Below are positions 18,101 through 26,593 of a stretch of 64,000 nt of DNA, one piece after another. The stretch lies in assembly GCA_026416535.1 (NCBI GenBank), contig JAOAFA010000104.1, forward strand, positions 1 through 64,000, written 5' to 3'. Each line of letters begins with the position of its first letter. The first letter of the stretch is position 1. Under the pieces are notes generated by a model, which was not told the origin of the DNA, searched no databases, and worked only from the letters and a program-made list of their open reading frames with translations. This DNA comes from Deltaproteobacteria bacterium (GTDB taxonomy: Bacteria; Myxococcota; SpSt-1050). The position numbers and the translations under genes were made by a program.

Positions 18101-18216
18101 GCAACAGAGTATGAAGTAATCCCTAAAAATAGATTAAAATACTTAGACCAGACCACCTGGTATATCAAACCGGCCATCCCAGATAGGAAAAAACAGACAT
18201 AAATGGCAAATTTCAT
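15175..18216 (-). CDS. Membrane-fused spermidine synthase-like protein
   Basis: About 1013 residues. Residues 1-465 form two MFS-like blocks of hydrophobic helices (each with a FMGGLALG or FITGIAVGS type motif), split by a charged loop near 215-235. Residues 500-770 are a spermidine-synthase Rossmann domain with the SAM/decarboxy-SAM loop VLGMGSGVTAG, the acidic VELLEVSKE and the catalytic-region ISEPSNPW. The last 220 residues are helical, probably TPR-like. Such fusions are common in deltaproteobacteria and have uncertain substrates. The track start at 18228 is GTG; ATG 18216 has GAGG seven bases before it and is preferred. No speD or other polyamine gene lies nearby, so the polyamine role is only the family default. 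Confidence 0.8.
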   Translation of the reverse strand: MKFAIYVCFFLSGMAGLIYQVVWSKYFNLFLGITSYSVAILLSTFMGGLALGNHIFGKFVDRYKNPLKLYSYLEFGIGITCALFPIYFDILFDLYFTLAQGSVPNSISNLLLKIIFSIMTILLPTTFMGGTLPVMSKFIIKHIADVGAKVGLLYFLNTVGAIAGTLIGGYFIIHTLGTDLSIQLFSFVNILVGVVTFYLSKKVSEKTMDSIDEMDTTPNNISPEIKYSDSDIKVVLIMIGISGFVSMLYEVVWTRMLSLIIGSAVQSFAVMLFTFITGIAVGSYIIHKALSKRINHLFWFAIIEILIALSIIIALPLYMRLPYYFNIIGSAIPKTESMFIFYEITKIIICFVVMFLPTLFIGMTLPLASHINTKSITKVGVGIGDTFSINTLGNLFGSLFTGFLLLPLIGMESSMKVGVVINLLIGIILFYITGVKRNFKIGLSIISVPLLIFIISYEFIDREYIQRGSFRIRKRVARSFDEFINDKNREKLLYYKEGKGSLVSVTKNKKGTIILRINGKPDASSEYDMPTQLWSGLLGVLLHNNPEDIFVLGMGSGVTAGVAAINNEVKNVELLEVSKEVIEAGILFKDFNFDVLNNKKVKIINSDGREYLRLNPEKKYDVIISEPSNPWIAGLASLFTVQYFEEVKSHLKEDGIFIQWFQAYETNDRIVNIMFNTIGHVFNYAYVFAPAALDLLIVASEKPLNFNKQRIYEKFSDPVFYSAIRDKNSIGIPDTIYEFVSMNLIGDRRFRMHFGRGDENLLVNEDKFPIIEYEAPKAFFIGMPSDIVFAISEANVIYEYSRLPTKELIKDSFSLMSKEEILDFIKSCEIRGQRQVARSAYLYLLEKGVDKENIHITNAYPQLLALYTFINDFPKQPEAYSIEKCLSLLQNILKYIELSASIFYKTQNSNIFYHLNKCIAYEHNKDILKYIQNIYFFLDDTDGFESVTDSLLSSNLLNENERLKVISLAIKRYYYKENYVKIREVLSKVGEDKIKDPEILSIIKELRKAQFTQ

Positions 18217-18840
18217 TAATTTCCTCACAGATGGAGCACAATTTTTATATTATAGATCATGTAAGTTGTAAATTTAATTTTTTAAACTCCTTTATATAGC
18301 TATCTAATGTAGAATAGCTAAGGGGAAAATTTTCAACGTTAATTAAGTCAGTTGAAATTAGGTATTCCTCAGCAGAGGTTGTTGTAGTCCTTATCTATGT
18401 TGTCATCATAAGCTTTTTACTGAGCCTCTTAGATGATTGGTAGAATTGTAGACACACTGTAGGTATTTTGTTGTAAGGAAAGTTTATGTAGAGTAGAATT
18501 TTGTGAGCAGAGCAGTCGAAAAAGGATCTTTGACCTTACCAATAACTCACAGGGAATTTTTCAGGTGAATCCTACGACAATTCGATGCGCTTTCATACGC
18601 CATTATTAGGCAGGTGTATTCCAACTTACTGTCTTGAAAAAGATGATAGGCTATAGGTCTCAAAATTATGCCCTACTCCAGGTTTTGTTCTTATTATTAA
18701 AGATCCGTAGGTGCCGTGTGAGGATTACTTTTTGTAAACATACAAATGTTTTATGTTATATTAATTGATAAAACACAAATTTGGAGTTATAAAGTGATGT
18801 TACGGCGATCGGTGTACCGTATTTGACGTGGAGTATAAGA
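18217..18840. other. Gene-free stretch between divergent genes
   Basis: This stretch separates the divergently transcribed spermidine-synthase-like gene and the dCMP deaminase/rib run, so it must hold promoters for both. A loose pair TTGTAA (18732-18737) / TTATAT (18756-18761), 18 bases apart, could serve the rightward run. The spacer contains an AACAT-ACAA-ATGTT palindrome that could be an operator. I looked for an FMN riboswitch (RFN element) ahead of the rib genes and did not find its conserved blocks. No RNA gene was seen. Confidence 0.4.
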
Positions 18841-19296
18841 ATGATAGAAGAGAGGATTTCCTGGGATGAGTACTTTTTGTCTTTTGCACAACTAGCTGCG
18901 ACCCGCTCAACTTGTTTAAGGAGAAAGGTAGGAGCAGTAATTGTAAAAGACAAACATATAATATCTACTGGTTATAACGGAGCACCTAAGGGAATTAGGC
19001 ATTGTAGTGAGGTAGGTTGTATTAGAGAGGCTGAGAAGGTTCCATCAGGTCAGAGACATGAGCTCTGTCGCGGGCTTCACGCTGAGCAAAATGCAATTAT
19101 TCAAGCGGCCTTATACGGTGCCCAGACTGATGGTGGCATCATATACTGTACCAATCAACCATGTGTGATCTGCGCAAAGATGATCATAAATGCTGGGATA
19201 AGATCTGTTGTATTTAGTGAAGGATATACCGATAGTCTTGCCCAAGAGATGCTCACAGAGGCCAATATAAAATTGATAAAATTTGATAGGAAATAA
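18841..19296 (+). CDS. Deoxycytidylate (dCMP) deaminase
   Basis: 151 residues from ATG 18841, which has GTGGAG seven bases upstream; the track's TTG at 18823 has no support. The zinc-deaminase motifs are present: HAEQNAI (zinc His and catalytic Glu) and PCVICAKM (two zinc Cys). The insert between the first strand and the HAE motif ([18 protein letters not shown]) is typical of the dCMP deaminase/ComE-like group. The enzyme converts dCMP to dUMP for dTMP synthesis. It leads directly into nrdR with no gap between stop and start, and this pair ties nucleotide supply to the flavin genes behind it. Confidence 0.9.
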   Translation: MIEERISWDEYFLSFAQLAATRSTCLRRKVGAVIVKDKHIISTGYNGAPKGIRHCSEVGCIREAEKVPSGQRHELCRGLHAEQNAIIQAALYGAQTDGGIIYCTNQPCVICAKMIINAGIRSVVFSEGYTDSLAQEMLTEANIKLIKFDRK

Positions 19297-19776
19297 ATGA
19301 AATGCCCATTTTGCAAATCGTCAAATACAAAAGTAATTGATTCCAGAGTATCTAAAAACGAGTTGTCTATAAGAAGAAGGAGGGAGTGTGTAGCTTGTAA
19401 AAAAAGATTTACAACATTCGAGATAGTGGAGTTTGAACTACCATCTGTTGTCAAAAAGGATGGGAGGAGAGAGCCTTTTGATAGGCAGAAGATCTTAGCC
19501 GGGCTCAAGAAAGCATGTGAGAAGAGACCAATTCCTACAACGACCCTTGAAGAGATTGTCACAGAAATAGAGAGGATGTTGATGGAGTCAGGTGATAAAG
19601 AGGTGAGTTCAAGTTTTATAGGTGAGTTGGTCATGCAACGACTAAAAAATCTAGATAAAATTGCCTATATAAGATTTGCAAGCGTCTATCGAGCTTTCGG
19701 TGACATAGAGGATTTACTCAACGAGGTCAGAGGTATGCTTAAGGGAAAGAGGAGGAGGTCTCACAATAGTGAATAA
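19297..19776 (+). CDS. nrdR: Transcriptional repressor NrdR
   Basis: 159 residues. An N-terminal zinc ribbon (CPFC ... CVACKKRFTTFE) is followed by an ATP-cone domain (PSVVKKDGRREPFDRQKI). NrdR senses ATP/dATP and represses ribonucleotide reductase genes. The length is close to the usual 150-160. It starts right after the dCMP deaminase stop (TAAATG) and overlaps ribD by eight bases. nrdR-ribD linkage is widespread in bacteria. No nrd genes or NrdR boxes were recognised in this window. Confidence 0.97.
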   Translation: MKCPFCKSSNTKVIDSRVSKNELSIRRRRECVACKKRFTTFEIVEFELPSVVKKDGRREPFDRQKILAGLKKACEKRPIPTTTLEEIVTEIERMLMESGDKEVSSSFIGELVMQRLKNLDKIAYIRFASVYRAFGDIEDLLNEVRGMLKGKRRRSHNSE

Positions 19777-20944
19777 TGACGCAAGGTTAGATGAATTTTT
19801 TATGTCTGAGGCGATAGAATTAGCCAAGAGAGGAGTAGGACTTACATCTCCGAATCCCTATGTTGGAGCAGTAATTGTCAAAAACAACAGGATTATTGGA
19901 CGTGGGTTTCACAAGAGGTGTGGTCTACCCCATGCTGAGATAAATGCGATCAAAAATGCGACCTGCTCTATAAAAGGGACAACCATGTATGTTACACTAG
20001 AGCCATGTATCCATTATGGTAGGACACCTCCTTGTGCTGAAGCCATTGTGAAAGGAGGAATAAAAAGGGTCGTTATTGGAGAGGTGGATCCAAATCCCGC
20101 AGTTAATGGTAGAGGCATTAATTACCTGAGGAGACATGGTGTTATTGTGGATATCTACTCTAATAGAGATGAGATCAGGTCACTCAATTGTGGTTTTAGA
20201 AAATGGATTAGGAATAAGATTCCATATATTATCTTAAAAGTTGCCTCATCACTTGATGGGCGAATAGCCGATAGAAGAGGATGTGCAAAGTATATAACCT
20301 CAGAGAAGTCCAGAGAGTTTGTTCACTTCATAAGGTATATCTCTGACGCAATACTTGTGGGTGCTGGGACAGTAAAAAAAGATGACCCTATACTTGATTT
20401 TAGATTTTTTGGAACTCTAAAAAAGAAGAACGTTACAAGGGTCATTTTGGATGGCAATCTTTCTCTACATCCAAAATATAGAGTCTTTAGGGAAGATGGT
20501 GCGAAGAGGATAATCTTGACGTCTCATGCTGCAATACAAAATAAAAAACACCTTGTAAAAGCGCTTATCAACAAAGGTGTAGAGATTATCCCATTTAAAA
20601 CCAAAAAGGGAAGAATTTCAATAAAAGATATTCTTGAATATTTAGGAAGTATTAATATATTATACTTGTTGGTCGAAGGAGGAAGGGATGTCTTTACGGA
20701 TTTTATTGATTCAAAAGAGGTAGATCTGTACATACAGTTTTTAGCACCAAAGCTTTTGGGAGAGGGTGGTTATGGGTTCTATGGGAGAGACCGTGATATC
20801 AATAAATGTATGACAGAGCTCGTGCTTAAAAACATATTGTCATTCAATAATGACGCTGTGCTTTTTTACGCAAGGAAGGATACAGATGTTTACAGGATTG
20901 ATAGAATCTACAGGCAAAATCTGGAACCTGAAAAAAAGGGATAA
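19769..20944 (+). CDS. ribD: Bifunctional pyrimidine deaminase/reductase RibD
   Basis: 391 residues with a GTG start and GGAGGAGG eleven bases ahead inside nrdR. The N-terminal deaminase domain has HAEINAI and PCIHYGRTPPCAEAI (zinc ligands). The C-terminal reductase domain has VASSLDGRIADRRG and VEGGRDVFTDF. It carries out the second and third steps of riboflavin synthesis, deaminating and then reducing the pyrimidine from GTP cyclohydrolase II. The last 59 bases overlap the ribE start, so the two are translationally coupled. Confidence 0.96.
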   Translation: MNNDARLDEFFMSEAIELAKRGVGLTSPNPYVGAVIVKNNRIIGRGFHKRCGLPHAEINAIKNATCSIKGTTMYVTLEPCIHYGRTPPCAEAIVKGGIKRVVIGEVDPNPAVNGRGINYLRRHGVIVDIYSNRDEIRSLNCGFRKWIRNKIPYIILKVASSLDGRIADRRGCAKYITSEKSREFVHFIRYISDAILVGAGTVKKDDPILDFRFFGTLKKKNVTRVILDGNLSLHPKYRVFREDGAKRIILTSHAAIQNKKHLVKALINKGVEIIPFKTKKGRISIKDILEYLGSINILYLLVEGGRDVFTDFIDSKEVDLYIQFLAPKLLGEGGYGFYGRDRDINKCMTELVLKNILSFNNDAVLFYARKDTDVYRIDRIYRQNLEPEKKG

Positions 20945-21524
20945 AGGACTTGAACTTTATATAGAAGACCACTTCGTCGCTTCTAATGTGAAAGAGGGTG
21001 ACTCAGTGTCAGTAGATGGTGCATGTCTAACAGTAAATGGTATTAACGATAAGATAGTCTCTTTTGATGTCTCATTTGAGACCATACACCGAACTATAAT
21101 CTCTGACTACAAAGTAGGTTCTATTGTAAATTGTGAATTATCATTACGGGCAGATAAGAGAATAGGAGGACATATCGTCACAGGTCATGTAGATACTGTC
21201 GGGATTGTGAAGAGGTGTAGTTTAAAAGGAGATTTTCTCTTGTTATCGATTAATTTTGACAAAGATTATTCGCCGTTTGTTGTTGAAAAAGGGTCGATAG
21301 CCATAAATGGAGTGAGCCTTACTATAAATGAAGTTGGGAGTGACTTTGTAACTCTCTTGTTAATACCACAGACCATACAGAGAACAAATCTAAGATTTAT
21401 GAAACCTAATGATAGAGTCAACATTGAATTTGATATTATTGGCAAATATGTGGTAAAGTATCTTGCTGCCAGAGATACTTCCGATAGTCGTTTGAAAAGA
21501 CTTCTTGAAGAGGAAGAATTATGA
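20886..21524 (+). CDS. ribE: Riboflavin synthase alpha chain RibE
   Basis: About 212 residues from ATG 20886, giving the invariant N terminus [10 protein letters not shown]; the track start at 20850 is too far upstream. Two lumazine-binding repeats are visible: the first with [13 protein letters not shown], the second with [13 protein letters not shown]. The enzyme dismutates two 6,7-dimethyl-8-ribityllumazine molecules to riboflavin. It overlaps ribD by 59 bases and ribBA by ATGA. Called ribC in some species. Confidence 0.96.
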   Translation: MFTGLIESTGKIWNLKKRDKGLELYIEDHFVASNVKEGDSVSVDGACLTVNGINDKIVSFDVSFETIHRTIISDYKVGSIVNCELSLRADKRIGGHIVTGHVDTVGIVKRCSLKGDFLLLSINFDKDYSPFVVEKGSIAINGVSLTINEVGSDFVTLLLIPQTIQRTNLRFMKPNDRVNIEFDIIGKYVVKYLAARDTSDSRLKRLLEEEEL

Positions 21525-22738
21525 GAAAGATTGAACCATCTCTTGAGACGGTAAAAAAGGCTATAAATGAGTTAAGAAAAGGTAAGATGGTTATATTGGT
21601 AGATGACAAGGATAGAGAGAATGAAGGTGACCTATGCATAGCCGCAGAGTTTGTTACTCCGGAGGCTATAAATTTTATGGCAAAGTATGGTAGAGGACTT
21701 ATATGCCTTGCTCTGACAGAAGAGCAAATAAATAAGCTCAGACTCCCGATGATGACCTATGATAACAACAGTAAGTTTGGAACAGCGTTTACTGTCTCGA
21801 TTGAGGCAAAACGAGGGGTAACAACGGGTATATCGGCCTATGATAGGGCAACAACTATCTTGACAGCTATAAGGGATGATGTGACGCCTGATGATATTGT
21901 TGTTCCTGGACATGTTTTTCCTCTTAAAGCTCGTAATGGAGGAGTCCTTTCGAGAACAGGTCAGACAGAGGGGAGCGTTGACTTGGCAAGACTCGCTGGT
22001 CTTAAACCAGCCGCTGTGATATGTGAAATAATGAATGATGATGGGACAATGGCAAGGATGCCTGATTTAATCAAATTTGCTAAAAGGCATAAGATGGTCA
22101 TAGTTTCCATTGCAGATATAATAAAATATAGATTGCAAAACGAATTACTTGTTAAGAGGGTTGCTGAGGCGAGATTGCCCACCGCATATGGGGGAGAATT
22201 TAAGATCATAGCCTATAGATATGAACTCGATAACAATGAACATATTGCTCTTGTAAAAGGAGAGATAGACCCTAAAAAACCGACACTCGTAAGGATTCAT
22301 TCGGAGTGTCTAACAGGTGACACATTTGGTTCGCTGAGATGTGACTGTGGCCCCCAATTGCATAGAGCCATGAAGATGATCGAGGAGGAGGGGCGAGGTG
22401 TCCTAATCTACCTCAAGCAGGAAGGTCGTGGTATAGGGCTCGCCAATAAGATCAAGGCATATGCCCTACAAGATCAGGGGTTGGATACCGTGGAGGCAAA
22501 TGTGGTGCTAGGATTTAAGCCAGATCTGAGGGATTACGGTTTAGGTGCCCAAATTATGTTTGAGTTGGGTTTGAAAAAAGTTAGATTGATGACGAATAAT
22601 CCAAAAAAGATAATTGGATTGTCCGGTTACGGGATAGAGATCGTAGAGAGGGTCCCAATTGAAATTAAACCCAATAATATAAACAAGGAGTATCTTGTTG
22701 TAAAAAAGAAGAAAATGGGACATATGTTGAAAGTATGA
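21521..22738 (+). CDS. ribBA: RibBA: DHBP synthase / GTP cyclohydrolase II
   Basis: 405 residues. The first half is 3,4-dihydroxy-2-butanone-4-phosphate synthase ([11 protein letters not shown] and GHVFPLKA motifs). The second half is GTP cyclohydrolase II, with zinc cysteines in [14 protein letters not shown] and the QEGRGIGL loop. The fused protein supplies both starting branches of riboflavin synthesis. Both active sites look intact. It starts within the ribE stop (ATGA) and is followed after 15 bases by ribH, which has a strong AAGGAGG. Confidence 0.97.
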   Translation: MRKIEPSLETVKKAINELRKGKMVILVDDKDRENEGDLCIAAEFVTPEAINFMAKYGRGLICLALTEEQINKLRLPMMTYDNNSKFGTAFTVSIEAKRGVTTGISAYDRATTILTAIRDDVTPDDIVVPGHVFPLKARNGGVLSRTGQTEGSVDLARLAGLKPAAVICEIMNDDGTMARMPDLIKFAKRHKMVIVSIADIIKYRLQNELLVKRVAEARLPTAYGGEFKIIAYRYELDNNEHIALVKGEIDPKKPTLVRIHSECLTGDTFGSLRCDCGPQLHRAMKMIEEEGRGVLIYLKQEGRGIGLANKIKAYALQDQGLDTVEANVVLGFKPDLRDYGLGAQIMFELGLKKVRLMTNNPKKIIGLSGYGIEIVERVPIEIKPNNINKEYLVVKKKKMGHMLKV

Positions 22739-22753
22739 GAAGGAGGTATTTGT

Positions 22754-23221
22754 ATGCCTAATATCTATGAAGGTTCGTTTGATGCAGGTGGTTTAAAATT
22801 TGGGATCGTCGTATCCAGATTTAATCATTTTATCTCTGACAAACTTTTGTCAGGGGCAATGGATGCCATCTTTAGACACGGAGGGAAGGAAGAAGATATA
22901 TCCATTTATAGGGTGCCAGGTTCTTTTGAGATACCACCTGTTGCTAATAAGCTTGTGGAAAGTGGAAAGTTCGATGCTATTATATGCCTGGGCGTTATAA
23001 TCAGGGGGGATACTCCTCACTTTGATTACATCGCCTCAGAGGTCTCAAAAGGAGTTGCTAATATCGCTATTAATTCTGGTATACCTGTTATCTTCGGTAT
23101 TATTACAGCTGATACCATAGAGCAGGCAATTGAGCGGGCGGGAACAAAGCATGGGAACAAAGGATTTGATGCCGCAATGGCAGCCATAGAGATGGCTAAT
23201 CTTTACAAAAGTATTAAATAG
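22754..23221 (+). CDS. ribH: 6,7-dimethyl-8-ribityllumazine synthase RibH
   Basis: 155 residues, the normal length. Motifs include [16 protein letters not shown], the substrate-binding PGSFEIP, the phosphate-binding [12 protein letters not shown] and the late [12 protein letters not shown]. It condenses the RibB and RibD products to the lumazine precursor, usually as an icosahedral or pentameric shell. It completes an unbroken ribD-ribE-ribBA-ribH set. nusB follows after ten bases, the usual order in many bacteria. Confidence 0.97.
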   Translation: MPNIYEGSFDAGGLKFGIVVSRFNHFISDKLLSGAMDAIFRHGGKEEDISIYRVPGSFEIPPVANKLVESGKFDAIICLGVIIRGDTPHFDYIASEVSKGVANIAINSGIPVIFGIITADTIEQAIERAGTKHGNKGFDAAMAAIEMANLYKSIK

Positions 23222-23231
23222 TGTCCAATGT

Positions 23232-23630
23232 ATGAGACCCGAATCCCGAGCACGAGAGCGAGCATTTCTTTGTGCATATGCCGTTGATATGAAAGGCTCA
23301 ATATCACCAGATATAATCAAAGAACTTCAAAAGGATGATTCAGAGGAAGTGAAGAGTTTCTCTGATATGCTGTTTACAGGCATGAGCAGCCGAATTCCGC
23401 AGATTGACAACATAATAGGCAGACATTTAAAAAATTGGACCGTAGAAAGGCTTAGCTCTGTTGATCGCTCATTACTGAGAGTAGCAGTATATGAGATGCT
23501 TTACTATAAGAAGACCCCTCCAAAGGTAATCTTTGACGAATATGTGGAATTGGCGAAGAGATATGGAGATACAGATTCGGGTAGCTTCGTTAATGCAGTA
23601 TTAGACGCAATTTATAAGGATAAAGATTAA
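23232..23630 (+). CDS. nusB: Transcription antitermination factor NusB
   Basis: 132 residues, all-helical, with N-terminal RARERAFLCAYAVD and C-terminal LLRVAVYEMLYYKKTP...VIFDEYVELAKRYG...FVNAVLDAI, which define NusB. It binds boxA RNA with NusE in rRNA antitermination. An upstream out-of-frame ATG at 23228 is ignored. The stop overlaps the next start by one base (TAATG). Confidence 0.94.
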   Translation: MRPESRARERAFLCAYAVDMKGSISPDIIKELQKDDSEEVKSFSDMLFTGMSSRIPQIDNIIGRHLKNWTVERLSSVDRSLLRVAVYEMLYYKKTPPKVIFDEYVELAKRYGDTDSGSFVNAVLDAIYKDKD

Positions 23631-24172
23631 TGGAGATTGTCTTTTCAAGGCTTCAGAAGAGAAGAATCTCAAGGAATTGCTGCTCACTTTTGCTTTGCTT
23701 CTACTATGAAGATGAGAGACCACTAAATAGATTAGCGGGAATTATAGACTGGAAGGTAGACTGTTTTTTGTCAAGACTTATCAAGGATAAAAAGCTATAC
23801 GGTAATGAGGGAGAGATTATACTATTTGCATCAGAAGAGAGATTTGGGAGCATGCCGATACTTATATGTGGATTGGGGAAGAAAAGATTCTTTTCATTGA
23901 CAACCATTAAAAATGTGACAGATTCGCTTGTTAGAAGGATATATGATATGAATATAAAAGATTTTGGTTTTTCCCTGCCTGACCTCTCATCAACTAATAT
24001 TAGTTGGCTTGATGGATTTAATGCCTTTATTGATAGTTTTTCGAAGTGTGAGAATATCGAAAAGATTTATTTGTTCGAAGAAAAGGACAAAGAGCTTTTC
24101 TTCAGAGGAAATATCAATGACTCATTTAAGAGGAGGTTTTACTTCTCCTCAGAGTCAGAGGAGGAAAAATGA
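23630..24172 (+). CDS. Stand-alone M17 N-terminal (macro-like) domain protein
   Basis: 180 residues. The arrangement RPLNRLAGIIDWKVDCFLSRLI, then a GEIILFAS strand and ILICGLGKKRFFSLTTI, resembles the N-terminal domain of leucyl aminopeptidase (M17). The catalytic C-terminal domain with its NTDAEGRL and metal-binding residues is absent, and the gene is complete. It is therefore probably a binding or regulatory relic and not a peptidase. It sits between nusB (one-base overlap) and the barrel gene (ATGA overlap). The assignment rests on pattern reading and needs a profile search. Confidence 0.55.
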   Translation: MEIVFSRLQKRRISRNCCSLLLCFYYEDERPLNRLAGIIDWKVDCFLSRLIKDKKLYGNEGEIILFASEERFGSMPILICGLGKKRFFSLTTIKNVTDSLVRRIYDMNIKDFGFSLPDLSSTNISWLDGFNAFIDSFSKCENIEKIYLFEEKDKELFFRGNINDSFKRRFYFSSESEEEK

Positions 24173-25656
24173 AAAGATTTATTTATTTAGTTATTCTTTT
24201 TGGTATCACTCCGTTATTAGGGGCAAGCGATTTTGTTGATACCCGCGTCTCATTCATACTAAGTAATGATAACATCCTGGTAGGCCCGGGCGAGACCAAT
24301 CCATCTAACCCTGGTACCAGATTTGGGAGTGCATCCAGCGGAAATACATTTTTTTACGACAACTATGAGACTAAATATACTGGGTATGAATCACTCTCGC
24401 ATTTGGTTCTTTACAAAAAGATGCCCTCATATTTTGAGAACTTGACAACAGAGGCATCATTGGCTTTGTTGGTAATTCTCTTGAGCGAGTATTCTGTTGG
24501 TTTTGGGGACTCAGGCTCCTATTTAAGATTGACATATGCCTTCGACAAAGAAGAGAACTCCAGACAGAATATCCAATTGACTCTTTTCCCGTATTCATCT
24601 GATAGGTTTCGTCTGGGTTATTCATATCAGATTTCATGGGGTGGTTCTGATATATTCCCCAAACAGGATCCCGACATAAACAAGAAAAATCCCGTGCCAG
24701 GGGCAAAGCTTCAATTGAACTACAATGATTTTTATGCATTCACGGGTGCTAAGTCTTCACTTTTACAGAGAAAGCGAGATATAAATGACCCGACAGAGCT
24801 TGAATCCTTCTGGGGTTTTATGGGTGGTGCCGGTTGGGATAATGGATTCATAAGAGCTGAGGTCAACGGAGGGTTTTTTAGAAGGGGACTAAATCCTAAT
24901 AACTCTGTAATGGGTGACCCAGTAGATTCACTAGGACTATCTATACAATTGGGGCTCCAAAGGGGATTGCGCATTGGAAAATCAATAGACTTTGCCCTAT
25001 ATAAAAACGATCCAAATGAAATCGTGAATTTTTTCAAACCAGAGGAGTATGGGACTGGACTCTCATGGGTAATTTCTGCTGAGTTCACAAACATCTACAC
25101 TAGGCTTGAAGACGCGGATAGGCCCGGTAGCACAGTTTATCAAAGGGCTGTAGCCGGGGATATTAATTTGAAACTCAAATATAATTATACCAAGTTTGCA
25201 ATAGATGCCGTCTATAAGGATCTGGCGTTCATACTCTTGAATGTCCCATCTCTCACACCTTATCAAAGTTTCCCTAAAGAACTGAGGATCTCGCCAGCTA
25301 TTTTTTATGCCGTTTACTTAGACCATCATCTGCCCTCTTTGCATCTGACTCCAGGTATTTCATTCGGTATGGAGTGGCCTGCCTACTTTGAAGACAAAAC
25401 GAATACTGTCACTGTAGTGCGATCTATCTCCAATAGAAACTCGCTTAAAACAGGAGATGAGATTGTGCCAATAGTGGCAACAAAGTTTTATTCAAAACTC
25501 GACATTTCAGAGATGTTGGCAATGATATTTGAACTTCGTTTTCAAATTGATAACAATATGACTACTTTCAAGCAAGATATTAACGGAGAAGTTATTATGG
25601 ATTATACAGAGCCATATCTATTTGGGTTTAATCTTGTTTTTCAGGGGAGATTTTAG
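24169..25656 (+). CDS. Putative outer-membrane beta-barrel protein
   Basis: 495 residues of no named family. A signal peptide (FIYLVILFGITPLLGAS) is cleaved near residue 20. The mature part has no membrane helices and has alternating polar/aromatic strands rich in Tyr, Phe and Gly (for example RFRLGYSYQISWGG). The protein ends in FNLVFQGRF; a terminal Phe is the BAM-recognition mark of outer-membrane barrels. GGAGG lies just before the ATG, which overlaps the previous stop (ATGA). It is likely a channel or surface protein; the cargo is unknown. Confidence 0.6.
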   Translation: MKRFIYLVILFGITPLLGASDFVDTRVSFILSNDNILVGPGETNPSNPGTRFGSASSGNTFFYDNYETKYTGYESLSHLVLYKKMPSYFENLTTEASLALLVILLSEYSVGFGDSGSYLRLTYAFDKEENSRQNIQLTLFPYSSDRFRLGYSYQISWGGSDIFPKQDPDINKKNPVPGAKLQLNYNDFYAFTGAKSSLLQRKRDINDPTELESFWGFMGGAGWDNGFIRAEVNGGFFRRGLNPNNSVMGDPVDSLGLSIQLGLQRGLRIGKSIDFALYKNDPNEIVNFFKPEEYGTGLSWVISAEFTNIYTRLEDADRPGSTVYQRAVAGDINLKLKYNYTKFAIDAVYKDLAFILLNVPSLTPYQSFPKELRISPAIFYAVYLDHHLPSLHLTPGISFGMEWPAYFEDKTNTVTVVRSISNRNSLKTGDEIVPIVATKFYSKLDISEMLAMIFELRFQIDNNMTTFKQDINGEVIMDYTEPYLFGFNLVFQGRF

Positions 25657-25661
25657 ACCCC

Positions 25662-26129
25662 GTGGCAAAGAGGTTGTTGGTCCTCTTCCTTGGTAATATC
25701 CTGAGAGGAGATGATGGAGTTGGGATTGAACTTTTGAAGAGAGTGTCTAATAAAATTATGCCGGATAATGTGAAGCTCGAAGAGGGCTCGACCGGAGGTA
25801 TGATCCTGCTTGGAATATTTAAAGATTATGAAAAACTACTTATAGTTGATGCAATTGATACTGGGGATTATTCAAAAGATGTAGTGATATTCTCTCCATC
25901 AGATATCTTCGATGATGCTCACAATGTATTTTCGTTGCATTCAATAGGAATAATAGATGTATTAAGGCTCAGCAAAAGATTAGAGGAGAAAATACCAGAA
26001 GTAACAATATTTGGTATACAAGTTCGTGATACATCAGAACATATAGGATTAAGCCCCGCCATATTGAAGATATTAAACGATTTGGAAGAGAGACTTTACA
26101 GACTTATTTTAGAATTGTCTAGAGCTTGA
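25662..26129 (+). CDS. Hydrogenase-maturation-type protease (M52)
   Basis: 155 residues with a GTG start and GGGGAG about twelve bases before it. Features of HyaD/HycI-type endopeptidases are visible: LFLGNILRGDDGVGIEL near the N terminus (with the metal-binding Asp/Glu), LIVDAIDTGDY, and a late SLHSIGIIDVLR with a candidate metal His. These proteases trim the C terminus of NiFe-hydrogenase large subunits after metal insertion. No hydrogenase structural or hyp gene lies in the window, so its target is elsewhere or it processes something else. Confidence 0.8.
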   Translation: MAKRLLVLFLGNILRGDDGVGIELLKRVSNKIMPDNVKLEEGSTGGMILLGIFKDYEKLLIVDAIDTGDYSKDVVIFSPSDIFDDAHNVFSLHSIGIIDVLRLSKRLEEKIPEVTIFGIQVRDTSEHIGLSPAILKILNDLEERLYRLILELSRA

Positions 26130-26178
26130 TTTATTTGAGACAAAATGGGTTTATCCCTTTGAGAAACTTATTTTTAAT

Positions 26179-26207
26179 TTGACTTTTCAATATGTAGCAT
26201 TTATACT
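26179..26207 (+). promoter_or_regulatory. sigma70-type promoter of rpsO-pnp
   Basis: TTGACT (26179-26184) and TATACT (26202-26207) are separated by exactly 17 bases, about 30 bases before the rpsO start. This is one of the two best promoter matches I found in the window. It fits a separate start of transcription for the ribosomal protein and PNPase. Confidence 0.7.
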
Positions 26208-26238
26208 GAGAGTTCTCTTGTAAGGAGGATATGAGAAG

Positions 26239-26508
26239 ATGGAACTGGACGCGAGGTTAAAAAAGGAGATCATCGAAAAGTTTAAGACACATGATAGGGA
26301 CACTGGTTCCCCGGAGGTTCAAATAGCACTCCTAACCGAAAAGATAAAGAATCTCACAGAGCACTTTAAGGTTCACACCAAGGATTTTCATTCTAGAAGA
26401 GGACTTATTAAGCTTGTGAGTAAGAGGCGTAAGCTATTGGACTATCTAAGATTAAAAGATTTCAATAGATATCAAAGGTTAATTACTGAGCTTGGAATCA
26501 GAAAGTAG
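26239..26508 (+). CDS. rpsO: 30S ribosomal protein S15
   Basis: 89 residues, the standard length. The signature H[10 protein letters not shown] is present as [19 protein letters not shown], and [12 protein letters not shown] holds the rRNA-binding helix. AAGGAGGA stands ten bases before ATG 26239; an earlier out-of-frame ATG at 26231 is not used. pnp follows after 85 bases, the classical rpsO-pnp order. A structured leader for S15 autoregulation is possible but I could not fold one confidently. Confidence 0.98.
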   Translation: MELDARLKKEIIEKFKTHDRDTGSPEVQIALLTEKIKNLTEHFKVHTKDFHSRRGLIKLVSKRRKLLDYLRLKDFNRYQRLITELGIRK

Positions 26509-26593
26509 CATTTATAAATTTTTTATCAAAGTGAGGAGGAGTAAATTTTTTACAAGTAAAAGTTTTATCTCTCTGTGTATATGAGGATGAGCT

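Noticed and set aside
18217-18840. FMN riboswitch ahead of the rib genes
   Set aside because: The conserved RFN blocks are absent and the run begins with dCMP deaminase, not a rib gene.
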